From: Elusimicrobiota bacterium
GTDB taxonomy: Bacteria; Elusimicrobiota; Elusimicrobia; UBA1565; UBA9628
NCBI GenBank assembly: GCA_016212825.1
Contig: JACRDS010000127.1
Location: 1 to 44,990, forward strand
Length of the DNA: 44,990 nucleotides
Reading direction: 5' to 3'
In this document: piece by piece, positions 17,803 to 28,399 of the stretch
How positions within the stretch are numbered: position 1 is the stretch's first letter
Layout of the letters: every line of letters starts with the position of its first letter
Notes under the pieces: model-generated
Databases searched by the model: none
What the model was told of the DNA's origin: nothing
The model's input: only the letters and a program-made list of their open reading frames with translations
Program-made: the position numbers and the translations under genes

Positions 17803-17808
17803 CATAAT
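17803..17808 (+). promoter_or_regulatory. -10 (CATAAT) six bases before ATG 17815
   Basis: TTTGGCATAAT is an extended -10 (TGG before the hexamer). Exactly six bases (GAGCGC) separate it from the ATG of the membrane-protein gene. Leaderless transcription is predicted. The YfhO-like gene is divergent on the other side. Confidence 0.55.
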
Positions 17809-17814
17809 GAGCGC

Positions 17815-19173
17815 ATGGCGGAGGACTGTCGTCCGGGCCGATGGGCGAAGGACCTGGACCTCCTGGTCTGCCTGGGCCTGTGGGGCTTCTCGCTCCACAT
17901 CCACTGGCCGGGCTTCATGACCGTCGATTCCATCACCCAGCTCACCCAGGCCCAGCTCGGCCAGTATGGGGACTGGCATCCCGCCGTGATGAGCCTGGTG
18001 TGGCGCTGGCTCAACCGGCTCCACTTCGGCCCCGGCAGCATGCTGGTCTTCCACAACCTGCTCTTCTTCGGGGCCCTCGCCTGCCTGGCGCGCGCCACCC
18101 GCTGGGGCCCCGGCGGCCGCAGCCTGCTGCTCGTCCTGGCCTCGGCCGTGCCGTCCGTCTTCACCCAGCTCGGGGTCATCTGGAAGGATACGGGCCTGGC
18201 CGCGTCCTACTTCCTGAGCTTCTCCTGGCTGGTCCTGGCCCGCGGCCGCGGCTGGCCCGTGCTGCCGGTCCTGCTGCCCTTGTTCTACGGCACCGCGGTC
18301 CGCCACAACTCGCTGCCCGCCCTGGTCCCGCTCGCCCTGCTGTTCGTCGATGCCGCCGCGCCGGGGCTGAAGTCCTCCGGCCGCAAGCTCGCCGCCGCCC
18401 TAGCCCTGGCCCTGTGCCTCTGGGGCCTCGCGTCATGGGTCAACCGGCGGCTGGCCGACGGCCATCGCGAGCATCTCGGCGTCCAGCTGGTCTTCTTCGA
18501 CCTGGCCGGGATCTCCGTCTGCCGGGACACCCTCCTCTATCCGCCCGGCCTCAACGCCGAGGAGGTCACTTTGGCCAAGGTCCGCGAGCGCTACCATCCC
18601 GGCGATTGGACCCCCCCTCCGAACGTCTGCTTCAGCCCGCGCATCGGACTGCCCGGGTTCGGCAGCGCGGCGGAGCGGTTCTGGCTCCGCCAGGTCCTGA
18701 GGCACCCCGCCTGCTACCTGCGCCACCGGCTCTCCGTCTTCATCTACGCCCTAAACCTCGACGGCGGCGACCCGACGATCCCCATCTGCTGCCGAGTCTT
18801 CCCCAACCCGTGGGGCATCCGCAAGGCGCGCAGTCCCGCCTTCGAGCGCGTCTACGGACTGCTCTGGAGCATCCGCAACAGCCTCTGGTTCCACGTCTAC
18901 CCCTATTTCCTCGCCTGCGGCCTGGCCCTGATCCTGGCCCTGCGGCGCCGAGACCTGGCCCTGGGCTGCCTCTCCGCCAGCGGCTTCCTGTACTGCCTGG
19001 GCTACGCGGTCGTCGGCGTCGGCAGCGACGATTTCCGCCTCTCCTACTGGACCGTGCTCGCCTCGGTCGCCTCCGCGGTCTGGCTGGCCTCGAGCCTGCC
19101 GGATTGGGGCCGGCTCCTGCGGCAGGCGCGATGCAAATTGATATCATGCCTGGGTGAGCGAGACGGGGCATAA
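17815..19173 (+). CDS. Multi-pass membrane protein of unknown function, GT-C-like
   Basis: 452 residues with roughly nine to ten hydrophobic helices. The first outer loop contains WPGFMTVDSITQL followed by GDWHPAVMSLVWRWLNRL. An acidic residue plus HP-x-x-x-S-x-x-W in the first loop is common in GT-C glycosyltransferase-like families (DUF6020/Wzy-like). A Cys-containing periplasmic stretch lies near residues 290-330. The donor or acceptor is unknown. The start MAEDCRPGRW is chosen because the promoter hexamer lies six bases before it; an upstream ATG at 17770 would place the promoter inside the gene. Its last 20 bases overlap era. Confidence 0.65.
   Translation: MAEDCRPGRWAKDLDLLVCLGLWGFSLHIHWPGFMTVDSITQLTQAQLGQYGDWHPAVMSLVWRWLNRLHFGPGSMLVFHNLLFFGALACLARATRWGPGGRSLLLVLASAVPSVFTQLGVIWKDTGLAASYFLSFSWLVLARGRGWPVLPVLLPLFYGTAVRHNSLPALVPLALLFVDAAAPGLKSSGRKLAAALALALCLWGLASWVNRRLADGHREHLGVQLVFFDLAGISVCRDTLLYPPGLNAEEVTLAKVRERYHPGDWTPPPNVCFSPRIGLPGFGSAAERFWLRQVLRHPACYLRHRLSVFIYALNLDGGDPTIPICCRVFPNPWGIRKARSPAFERVYGLLWSIRNSLWFHVYPYFLACGLALILALRRRDLALGCLSASGFLYCLGYAVVGVGSDDFRLSYWTVLASVASAVWLASSLPDWGRLLRQARCKLISCLGERDGA
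19142..19147 (+). promoter_or_regulatory. -10 (TATCAT) six bases before the era GTG
   Basis: TTGATATCAT is an extended -10 (TG-A-TATCAT), then GCCTGG and the GTG start at 19154. It lies inside the 3' end of the membrane-protein gene, so era has its own leaderless promoter. Confidence 0.5.
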
Positions 19174-20047
19174 GGCCGGCTTCGTGGTCCTGCTGGGCCG
19201 GCCCAACGCGGGCAAGTCCACTTTGCTCAACGCCCTGCTCAAGAGCAAGCTCTCCATCGTCTCGCCCAAGCCGCAGACCACGCGCCACCGCATACTCGGC
19301 ATACTCGACGGGGACGGCTTCCAGGCCTGCCTGGTCGACACCCCCGGCCTCATCGAGAACCCCAAGGACCCTCTGCAGAACTGCCTGCGCCGCCAGGCCA
19401 TGGGCGCGGCCCACGAAGACCCGGACGTCATGGTCCTGGTGGCGGAGCCGACCCTGCCCTCGGCACCGCTGCTGGCCGAGCTCTCCGCCCTCAACCGCGC
19501 GGGCAAGCCGCTGCTGCTGGCCCTCAACAAGGCCGACCTGCCCGGCGACCACGAGGCGGCCCTGCGCGCCTACGCGGACGCGGTCAAGCCCGCGGCCTCG
19601 TTCCAGGTCTCGGCGCTCAAGGGACAGGGGGTGGACGGCCTGCTCCGGAAGATCGTGGAACTCCTCCCCCCCTCCCCCGCCTTCTACGAGCCGGGCCAGC
19701 TCACGGACCGCTACGAGCGCTTCTTCGCGGCGGAGCTGGTCCGCGAGGCGGTCTTCGACCTCTACTCGGAGGAGGTCCCGCACGCCACGGCCGTGGTGAT
19801 CGAACGCTTCCGCGAACTGCCGGGGGCGCCGGACCAGATCGACGCCGTGCTCTACGTGGAGCGGGAGACGCAGAAAGCCATCATCATCGGCAAGGGCGGC
19901 AAGGCCCTGCGCCGGCTGCAGGACCAGGCCCGGCAGGCCATCGTGGACTTCCTGGCCCGGCCCGCGGAACTGGAGCTCTGGGTCAAGGTGCGCAAGAACT
20001 GGCGCAAGGACCTGCGGTCCCTGAAGGAATTCGGCTACCTGACCTAG
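19154..20047 (+). CDS. era: GTPase Era
   Basis: 297 residues, the expected length. The G domain shows G1 GRPNAGKS (residues 15-22), the Era switch SPKPQTTRHRILGI, G3 DTPGLIE, and G4 LNKADL. The C-terminal KH RNA-binding domain includes ERETQKAIIIGKGGKALRRL. Era binds 16S rRNA and assists 30S assembly. It starts at GTG 19154 (MSETGHKAGFVVLLG), overlapping the previous gene by 20 bases, with no Shine-Dalgarno and a promoter-like hexamer at the six-base spacing seen repeatedly in this window. The stop TAG overlaps the convergent gene's stop. Confidence 0.96.
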   Translation: MSETGHKAGFVVLLGRPNAGKSTLLNALLKSKLSIVSPKPQTTRHRILGILDGDGFQACLVDTPGLIENPKDPLQNCLRRQAMGAAHEDPDVMVLVAEPTLPSAPLLAELSALNRAGKPLLLALNKADLPGDHEAALRAYADAVKPAASFQVSALKGQGVDGLLRKIVELLPPSPAFYEPGQLTDRYERFFAAELVREAVFDLYSEEVPHATAVVIERFRELPGAPDQIDAVLYVERETQKAIIIGKGGKALRRLQDQARQAIVDFLARPAELELWVKVRKNWRKDLRSLKEFGYLT

Positions 20048-20739
20048 CGCCCCGCCGGACCGGAGGCCTGGAGCGGACCCGCGGCCGAGACGGGAGGAGA
20101 TGAAGTCGAGCTCTTCTCCCCGCTGTCCCAGGCCGAGCCCTTGAAGAGCCCCTGCAGGTCCCAGGGCGTCCGGTCGCCTTTGAAGTCCACGGTGTTGCCG
20201 TCCGGGTCCCCGGTCAGCCCCTTGCCGGGACAGAAGAGCCCGCAATGCATCAGCCACCGTTCATACTCCCGGATGGCGACCTCGGAGACCTGCTCTTCGC
20301 GCAGGGCCGGCGCGGGGCCCTGCGGCGCCGGGGCCGCGCTCATCAGAGCGAAGAAGCGGACCTGGTCCGCGACGTAGGATGGGAAGCCCTCGGGCGCGTC
20401 GCGCAGGACCACGAAGATGTCCGTGACCTGCTTCTCGTCGAACTGGGGAGCCATCACCACGAAATAATGGAAAGGCGTGGGGTTCTGCTGCGCGGTCTTG
20501 AAGAGCACCCGGTGCAGGCGCTCATAGAACGGCAGCCCCAACTTGTCGAGGCAGACGCCCCGGCGCGCCATGTTGACCAGGAGGAAGGACTCGAAGTCCT
20601 TGACGTCCTCCTCGCCGCGGCCGGTCTCCAGGGCGGAAGCCTTCAACTCCTGGTTCGCGACCTTGACCACCACGGTCTCGCTCTGGCTCCAGCAGCGGAG
20701 AGGGAGCCCCAGGATCAGGACGGCCAGCCAGCGCGTCAT
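20044..20739 (-). CDS. Secreted protein of unknown function
   Basis: 231 residues with a signal peptide (MTRWLAVLILGLPLRCWSQ). The mature part has no recognised family. It contains the phrases FESFLLVNMARRGVCLDKLG and HYFVVMAPQFDEKQVTDIFVVLRD, and the C-terminal ~60 residues are Ser/Gly/Pro-rich and probably unstructured. Two Cys pairs (RRGVC; MHCGLFC) could form disulfides. A TATATA hexamer lies exactly six bases upstream of the ATG, so a leaderless message is likely. It stands alone between convergent era and tandem speA. Confidence 0.6.
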   Translation of the reverse strand: MTRWLAVLILGLPLRCWSQSETVVVKVANQELKASALETGRGEEDVKDFESFLLVNMARRGVCLDKLGLPFYERLHRVLFKTAQQNPTPFHYFVVMAPQFDEKQVTDIFVVLRDAPEGFPSYVADQVRFFALMSAAPAPQGPAPALREEQVSEVAIREYERWLMHCGLFCPGKGLTGDPDGNTVDFKGDRTPWDLQGLFKGSAWDSGEKSSTSSPPVSAAGPLQASGPAGR

Positions 20740-20745
20740 GCCATG

Positions 20746-20751
20746 TATATA
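20746..20751 (-). promoter_or_regulatory. -10 (TATATA) six bases before ATG 20739
   Basis: Minus-strand GCTATATACATGGCATG: hexamer TATATA, six bases, then the start codon. No Shine-Dalgarno. Confidence 0.45.
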
Positions 20752-20786
20752 GCGGCTGCACAGCCCGGCCGGATGGGCCTAAAGTC

Positions 20787-22769
20787 CTAGGCGGGCTTGG
20801 CCGCGGCGGGAGCCGGCTTGTCGGCCTCGGGGACCGGCGCCGCCTCGTCGGGCACGCGCATGGCGTTGCGGTCGATGTAGGTGTAGTGCTCCATGGCCGC
20901 CTCGTACTGGTCGAGGTAGTCCACGCCCTCGCGCGGCTTGATGGTGCCGGCCTTGACCAGGTTCTCGATCTGGTCCTTCATCATCTTGATGAGCTCGGCG
21001 TCGAGGTACTGCACGCTGGTCAGCACGTCCTTGACCGTCTGTCCGTGCACGACCTCTTCCAGGTAATAGCCGCCCGGCTCGTCCTTGTCCTCGAAGACGT
21101 GGACCTCGTTCAAGCGGCCGAAGAGATTGTGGATATCCCCCATGGTCGCCTGGTACGCGCCCATGAGGAAGAAGCCCAGGTAGTAGGGCTCTCCCGGACG
21201 CAGGGGATGCAGGGGCAGGGCCCCGCCGGTCTTGCGGTGGCCGGCGAATTGGACAATCTTGCCGTCCGAGTCGCAGGTGATGTCCACCAGGGCCGCGCGC
21301 TGATCGGGCTCCTCGGCCAGCCGGTGCAGGGGCATGATGGGGAAAAGCTGGCCGATGGCCCAGGAGTCGGGCAGGGACTGGAAGACCGAGAAATTGCAGA
21401 GGTACTGCGCCCTCACGGTCTTGATCATGTCCAGGATGTCCTCGGAGATGTACTTGGCCTTGGGCAGGTGCCGGTCGATCTCGGTGCAGATGCGCCAGAA
21501 GAGGTTCTCCACCTTGGCCTTGTCCTCGAGCTCCAGGTAGCCCAGCTTGAACATGGAGAAGGCCTCTTCCCGGCGCTGGACCGCGTCGTGGTAGCTCTCG
21601 GCCAGGTTCTTGGGATCGAGGTCCTCGAGGGTCTCGCGCATCTCGGTGACGACCTCGGCCTCCTTCTCGGTCTGCGGGAGCTCGATGGGCGCGGCCCCGG
21701 ACTCGATGATCCCGACGGCGTCGACGACCATCAGGGAGTGGTGGGCCACGATGGAGCGGCCGGACTCGGTCACGATGTTGGGCTCCGGGACCTTCTCCTG
21801 CTTGCAGACCTCCTTGATGGCGTAGACGATGCCGCTGACGTACTCGCGCGGCGTGTAGTTGGTGGAGCTGTCCACCGCGGTGTGAGTCCCGTCGTAGTCC
21901 ACGCCCAGGCCGCCGCCGCAGTCGAGGTACTCGATGTCGAGCTTCTTCTTGCGCAGCTTGGCGTAGACCCGGGCCCCCTCCTTGACCGCGTCCTTGATGA
22001 TCTGGATGTCCGAGATCTGGGAGCCGATATGGAAATGCAGGAGCTTGACGCAGTCGAGCATGCCCGCCGCGGCGAAGGTCTCCACCGCGCCCAGGAGCTC
22101 CGGCGAGGTCAGGCCGAACTTGGAGGAGTGGCCCGAGGAGTACTTCCAGCGCCCGGTGCCCTGGGTCTGCAGCTTGGAGCGCAGGCCGATCATCGGCCGC
22201 ACGCCCATGTCCCGGGAGGCCTTGAGCAGCAGCGGGATCTCGCTGGGCTTCTCGATGACCACGATGACCTTCTTGCCCAGCTTGACGCCCAGCAGGGCCA
22301 GGCGCATCATGGACTCGTCCTTGTAGCCGTTGAGGATGGTCAGGGACTCGGAGCCGTTCATGGCCAATACGGCGAGAAGCTCCCCTTTACTGCCGGCTTC
22401 GAGTCCGTATTGGTACGGGGCGCCCGCGTCGAGGATCTCCTCGACCACCTCGCAGAGCTGGTTGACCTTGATGGGGTAGACGCCGTAGTAGCGGCCCTTG
22501 TACTTGTGGTCCTCGATGGCCTTGCGGAAGCTCTCGTTGAGGAGGGTCACGCGGTGGCGCAGGATGTCCTGGAAGCGGAACAGGACCGGCAGCTTGATGC
22601 CCCGGGCGATGACGTCGTCCACCACCTTCTTGACGTCTATGGAAAGGTCCGCGGTGCGCCGCGGGTGGACGATGAGGTTCCCCTCGCTGTTGACATCGAA
22701 GTACTTCAGGCTCCAGCCTTCGACGTTGTAGAGCTTGGCGCTGTCCTCGATGGTCCAGGGTTTGGGCAT
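20787..22769 (-). CDS. speA: Biosynthetic arginine decarboxylase
   Basis: 660 residues, the usual length of SpeA. It converts arginine to agmatine for polyamine synthesis with PLP. The PLP-binding Lys is Lys101 in YYGVYPIKVNQ. Other marks are LEAGSKGELL, RSKLQTQGTGRWKYSSG with SKFGL, LHFHIGSQISDI, DCGGGLGVDYDG, and the C-terminal DITCDSDGKI and LFGRLNEVHVF. A short Pro/Ala tail follows residue ~640. The start ATG has no Shine-Dalgarno, but TGATATACT ends six bases before it. Its promoter lies in the 16-base gap after the TPR gene, so it may be transcribed alone. Confidence 0.96.
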   Translation of the reverse strand: MPKPWTIEDSAKLYNVEGWSLKYFDVNSEGNLIVHPRRTADLSIDVKKVVDDVIARGIKLPVLFRFQDILRHRVTLLNESFRKAIEDHKYKGRYYGVYPIKVNQLCEVVEEILDAGAPYQYGLEAGSKGELLAVLAMNGSESLTILNGYKDESMMRLALLGVKLGKKVIVVIEKPSEIPLLLKASRDMGVRPMIGLRSKLQTQGTGRWKYSSGHSSKFGLTSPELLGAVETFAAAGMLDCVKLLHFHIGSQISDIQIIKDAVKEGARVYAKLRKKKLDIEYLDCGGGLGVDYDGTHTAVDSSTNYTPREYVSGIVYAIKEVCKQEKVPEPNIVTESGRSIVAHHSLMVVDAVGIIESGAAPIELPQTEKEAEVVTEMRETLEDLDPKNLAESYHDAVQRREEAFSMFKLGYLELEDKAKVENLFWRICTEIDRHLPKAKYISEDILDMIKTVRAQYLCNFSVFQSLPDSWAIGQLFPIMPLHRLAEEPDQRAALVDITCDSDGKIVQFAGHRKTGGALPLHPLRPGEPYYLGFFLMGAYQATMGDIHNLFGRLNEVHVFEDKDEPGGYYLEEVVHGQTVKDVLTSVQYLDAELIKMMKDQIENLVKAGTIKPREGVDYLDQYEAAMEHYTYIDRNAMRVPDEAAPVPEADKPAPAAAKPA

Positions 22770-22775
22770 CGACTC

Positions 22776-22781
22776 AGTATA
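22776..22781 (-). promoter_or_regulatory. -10 (TATACT) six bases before the speA ATG
   Basis: Minus-strand TTGATATACT is an extended -10 (TG-A-TATACT), followed by GAGTCG and ATG at 22769. Leaderless transcription predicted. Confidence 0.55.
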
Positions 22782-22785
22782 TCAA

Positions 22786-23952
22786 TTACGCGCCGAAGGG
22801 CGAGATGTGCCCAGGATGCGCTCCCTTCCAAGGGGTCTTCAGGCCGGTCTTGGCGAACTGCCGCAGGTCCCAGAGGTCGGGCTCGCGCGCCGCGGCCTGG
22901 TAGAGTTCCAGGGCCTCCTGACGCCGGCCCAGGTGGTCGAGCAGGTTGCCGGCGCGGATGGACGCCCAGACGCCCCAGCGCGTGGTCTTGCCGTCCACGC
23001 GGATCCCGGAGGCTTCCCGCAGGGCGGCGAGCCCTTCCTCATCGCGGCCCGCGGCCCAGAGCGTGGTGCCCTGGATGACCAGGGCCTTGGCCAGCTGCAG
23101 CGCGTCGTACTCGCCGCGCCGCGCCTTCTCCAGGAACTTCCCCAGGTCGGCCAGGACCTCGGGGTACCGGCCGGCCTCGAACTGCGCGACGAAATCGATG
23201 TCCTGGACCATGGCCGAGTCCGGATAGCGCTGGCGCACCTCGGCGCTGAGCCTCGTGGCCTTCTCCGGGTCGCGCAGGCCCCATTGGTCCTCGAGGAAGA
23301 TCTCCACCAGGATCATCTTGGACACGATCTGGCTGAAGGTCCCTCCCGCGGCAGCGCGCCTGAGCTCCTCGACCCCCCGCGCGCGGTTGCCGTGGAGGAA
23401 GAGCTTGGCCAGCACGCGCACGAAGCGCGGGTAGGCGTCGGAGTAGTAGTCGTACATGCCCAGCCCCAGGTAGGGGTCGTCCATGGCCGGGTCGAGCTGG
23501 GCCGCCTTCTGCAGATAGTCCACCGCGTTGCGGCCGTGCCAGTACGCCTTGAGCCACTGGCGGCGCACGGCCAGAAGACGCGCCGACACGCCATAGGCCG
23601 CGCCCAGGGCCATGAAGCCCTCCGCGTCCCGGGGATGCTTCTTCACCCAGGCCAGCCCCTTGACGATGGCGTCGTCCGTGCGCCTGCTGAAGACCTCCAG
23701 CAGGGCCGGGTCCGCCTGCTCCGCGCCGTAGACGTACTGGATCATTGACACCGCGGCCAAGCCGAAATGACCATAGGGATGGTCGGGCTCCAGGACGATC
23801 ACGCCGCGCACCGTGGCGTCCGCCTCCCCCCACTTCATGGCGTAGAGGAGGTCCAACGCGGACTGCAGTCGGCGGTCCATCTCGGGAGAGATGGCCCGGG
23901 CGCAGACCGGCAGGAAGGAGAGCAGGAGGAGGGCTCGGCGCAGACGCTTCAT
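22786..23952 (-). CDS. Exported TPR-like repeat protein
   Basis: 388 residues. Signal peptide MKRLRRALLLLSFLPVCARA, then helical repeats of tetratricopeptide type: AMKWGEADATVRGVIVLEPDHPYGHFGL, AFMALGAAYGVSARLL, YLQKAAQLDPAMDDPYLGLGMYDYYSDAYP and a C-terminal GNLLDHLGRRQEALELYQAA segment. These are protein-protein scaffolds, and the partner is unknown. The ATG at 23952 is chosen because it begins the signal peptide and lies downstream of the best promoter in the window (TTGACA-17-TAAAAT). The predicted leader is only about six bases. It precedes speA by 16 bases. Confidence 0.75.
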   Translation of the reverse strand: MKRLRRALLLLSFLPVCARAISPEMDRRLQSALDLLYAMKWGEADATVRGVIVLEPDHPYGHFGLAAVSMIQYVYGAEQADPALLEVFSRRTDDAIVKGLAWVKKHPRDAEGFMALGAAYGVSARLLAVRRQWLKAYWHGRNAVDYLQKAAQLDPAMDDPYLGLGMYDYYSDAYPRFVRVLAKLFLHGNRARGVEELRRAAAGGTFSQIVSKMILVEIFLEDQWGLRDPEKATRLSAEVRQRYPDSAMVQDIDFVAQFEAGRYPEVLADLGKFLEKARRGEYDALQLAKALVIQGTTLWAAGRDEEGLAALREASGIRVDGKTTRWGVWASIRAGNLLDHLGRRQEALELYQAAAREPDLWDLRQFAKTGLKTPWKGAHPGHISPFGA

Positions 23953-23965
23953 GACGAGGAACAGG

Positions 23966-23994
23966 ATTTTAGCGGAGACCTCGGGTTTTGTCAA
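23966..23994 (-). promoter_or_regulatory. Consensus promoter TTGACA-17-TAAAAT for the TPR gene
   Basis: Minus strand: TTGACA (23989-23994), a 17-base spacer, and TAAAAT (23966-23971), then 13 bases to the ATG at 23952. It is the only complete housekeeping-sigma promoter with a perfect -35 that I see here. Confidence 0.75.
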
Positions 23995-24000
23995 TGACCG

Positions 24001-24759
24001 TCATCGCGTCTGCTGGAGGCCTCCGAAGGAGACGATGCCCCAGGCCGCGGTGCCCGCGGTGCAGAGCAGGACCGCGGCCAGGTCCAGGCCGGCCGGGAAG
24101 GCCCCCCAGCCCAGCAGGACCCAGCGCATGAGGTCCACGCAGTAGGTGAACGGGTCGAGATAGGACGCCAGGCGCAGCCAGGGGCCGGCCCCGGACAGGT
24201 CGAAGAGGGCTCCCCCGAAGAAGAACATGGGCCAGGTCAGGAAGCTCATGACCAGGCCGAAACCCTCCATGCTGTTCATGCGCGCGCCCAAGCCCAGCCC
24301 GATGTTGACCAGGAGGAACGAGAACAGGGCCCCCAGAGCCGCGGCTCCGACGAACTGGAGCGCCCCGACCGGGAGGATGAAGGCGGCGCCGATGATGAGC
24401 AGGATCAGGGCCTCCAAAGTCGCGCCGACCGTCCCGCCCAGGGCCTTGCCGAAGAAGAGTGTGCTGCGCGAGATGGGGGCGACGAGGACCTCCTTGAGGA
24501 AGTCCAGCCGCTTGTCCCAGATGATGTAGAGCCCGTAGGTGATGGAGGTGAAGAGGACGATCATGCAGAGGATGCCCGGGAAGATGAACTGCTGGTAGGT
24601 GTAGCCCGGGACGGGGCTGTGCCCGGAGAGGCCGCGCCCCACCACGAAGAGGAACAGCAGGGGCGAGACCATGATGGCGATGATGCGCTCCTTCTCGCGG
24701 AAGTAGATCTTGATCTCGCGCAAGAGCAGGGCGTAGACGGCCTCGAAGTCGATGGGCAT
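24001..24759 (-). CDS. ABC-2 type transporter permease
   Basis: 252 residues with six hydrophobic segments. The N-terminus FEAVYALLLREIKIYFREKERIIA and the first helix SPLLFLFVVGRGL match the ABC-2/NodJ-DrrB group. Later features are ITYGLYIIWDKRLDFLKEVLVAPISRS and the family loop FLTWPMFFFGGALFDLS. It forms the membrane part of an exporter with the ATPase immediately upstream (4-base gap). The exported substrate is unknown; lipids, polysaccharides or hydrophobic compounds are typical. Confidence 0.9.
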   Translation of the reverse strand: MPIDFEAVYALLLREIKIYFREKERIIAIMVSPLLFLFVVGRGLSGHSPVPGYTYQQFIFPGILCMIVLFTSITYGLYIIWDKRLDFLKEVLVAPISRSTLFFGKALGGTVGATLEALILLIIGAAFILPVGALQFVGAAALGALFSFLLVNIGLGLGARMNSMEGFGLVMSFLTWPMFFFGGALFDLSGAGPWLRLASYLDPFTYCVDLMRWVLLGWGAFPAGLDLAAVLLCTAGTAAWGIVSFGGLQQTR

Positions 24760-24763
24760 GGCC

Positions 24764-25744
24764 TCAGCGGCGGTTGTGCGACACCGCGATCCTCTGGAAG
24801 ATGCTGTCCGCGCCGCCTTCCTCGTCGCGCATCTGCCGGCCCGTGAACTTGAGGAAGACGTCCTCGAGCGTGACCCGGCGGACCTGCACCTCCTCCACCT
24901 CGGGGCAGCGGTCGAGCAGGGCCTTGAGGTGCCGGGGCGCGTCGGCCACGGTGAGCCGGAGCCCGCCGTCCTCCCGGACGGCCTCCTTCACGTAGTCCAG
25001 ACCGGAAAAGGCCTCCGGGCCGACCCCGCACCTGAGCCGGACCAGGTCGCCGCCCACCTTGCGCTTGAGCTCGTCGGGAGTGCCGAGCTCCACGATGCGG
25101 CCCCGGTCGATGATGGCGACGCGCTCGGAGAGGCTGTCCGCCTCCTCCATATAATGGGTGGTCAGGATGATGGTGGTCCCGGCGCGCCGGCGCAGGTCGC
25201 GGATGTAGCCCCAGACGGCCTGCCGGCTGGCCGGGTCGAGCCCGAGGGTCGGCTCGTCGAGGAAGAGGATGCGCGGCTCGTGGATGAGGCCGCGGGCGAT
25301 CTCCAGGCGGCGGCGCATGCCCCCGGAATAGGCGCGCACGCGGTCGTCGGCGCGCTCGCCGAGCCCCACGGTGGCGAGCATCCTGTCGATGCGGCCGGGG
25401 ATCTCGCGCCGAGGGACCCCATAGAGCATGGAGTGCAGCTGCAGGTTCTCCCGGCCGGTCAGGAGGTCGTCGACGCTGGGCTCCTGGAACACGATGCCGA
25501 TGTTGCGGCGCACGGCCAGTCCCTCGGAGACGATGTCGCGGCCGGCCACGCGGGCCGTCCCCGCGCTCGGCCTGACCAGAGTGCACAGCATGCTGATGAA
25601 GGTGGTCTTGCCCGCGCCGTTGGGCCCCAGCAAGGCGAAGACCTCGCCCTCGCGGATGGAGAGGTCTATGCGGTCCACGGCGGTCAGGTCGCCGAAGCGC
25701 TTGGTCAGGCCCGCGGTCTCGATGGCCGGCGCCGAGGAGCTCAT
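24764..25744 (-). CDS. ABC-2 transporter ATP-binding protein
   Basis: 326 residues from the ATG at 25744. Walker A GPNGAGKT (residues ~40-47), signature YSGGMRRRLE and Walker B ILFLDEPTLGLDP are intact, with H-loop TTHYMEEAD. The ~100-residue C-terminal extension matches the DrrA/NodI-like drug-exporter ATPases. It powers the permease downstream. An ATG at 25750 is also in frame, but the TAGAAT hexamer abuts it with no gap, while 25744 lies six bases after the hexamer like other leaderless starts here. It is divergent from nusB over a shared 69-75-base region. Confidence 0.93.
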   Translation of the reverse strand: MSSSAPAIETAGLTKRFGDLTAVDRIDLSIREGEVFALLGPNGAGKTTFISMLCTLVRPSAGTARVAGRDIVSEGLAVRRNIGIVFQEPSVDDLLTGRENLQLHSMLYGVPRREIPGRIDRMLATVGLGERADDRVRAYSGGMRRRLEIARGLIHEPRILFLDEPTLGLDPASRQAVWGYIRDLRRRAGTTIILTTHYMEEADSLSERVAIIDRGRIVELGTPDELKRKVGGDLVRLRCGVGPEAFSGLDYVKEAVREDGGLRLTVADAPRHLKALLDRCPEVEEVQVRRVTLEDVFLKFTGRQMRDEEGGADSIFQRIAVSHNRR

Positions 25745-25750
25745 ATCCAT

Positions 25751-25779
25751 ATTCTATGATTTTGCGCAAATGTTATAAT
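25751..25779. promoter_or_regulatory. Divergent promoter region between ABC ATPase and nusB, with 10-bp palindrome
   Basis: Minus: TAGAAT (25751-25756) six bases before ATG 25744. Plus: extended -10 TGTTATAAT, hexamer 25774-25779, ~40 bases before the nusB GTG. Between them is a perfect palindrome TTTGCGCAAA (25761-25770), placed where one regulator could act on both directions. Confidence 0.5.
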
Positions 25780-25819
25780 AGGTGCACGCTCTTTCATCCC
25801 GTCATCGAGGAGTCTTTCC

Positions 25820-28290
<2,471 letters not shown>

Positions 28291-28292
<2 letters not shown>

Positions 28293-28348
28293 TCCGGGAT
28301 AATTCGGGACAATACCTATTTCCGGGAATTGGTATTGTGTCCCGGATT
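28291..28348. repeat. REP-like imperfect palindrome after ligA
   Basis: GGGACAATACC (28306-28316) is mirrored by GGTATTGTGTCCC (28331-28343), with a GT bulge in the right arm. An outer pair AATCCGGGA (28291-28299) can alternatively match TCCCGGATT (28340-28348). The loop has its own TTCC/GGAA pairing. It is AT-richer than its surroundings. Such GGGACA-ended hairpins resemble REP elements moved by RAYT transposases, and it could also end the nusB-ligA transcript. Confidence 0.6.
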
Positions 28349-28386
28349 TCGTCAGGCGAGCTGGCCTCTTCCGTTATTCCGTTTGG

Positions 28387-28392
28387 TATCAT
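28387..28392 (+). promoter_or_regulatory. -10 (TATCAT) seven bases before ATG 28400
   Basis: TTTGGTATCAT, an extended -10, then seven bases (TGCTGAC) and the ATG of the metallophosphoesterase. No Shine-Dalgarno. Nearly identical to the elements at 17803 and 38049. Confidence 0.55.
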
Positions 28393-28399
28393 TGCTGAC

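Noticed and set aside
15265-18306. 1013-residue minus-strand frame
   Set aside because: Wrong frame across the YfhO-like and GT4 genes; Arg/Gly/Pro-rich composition and no motif.
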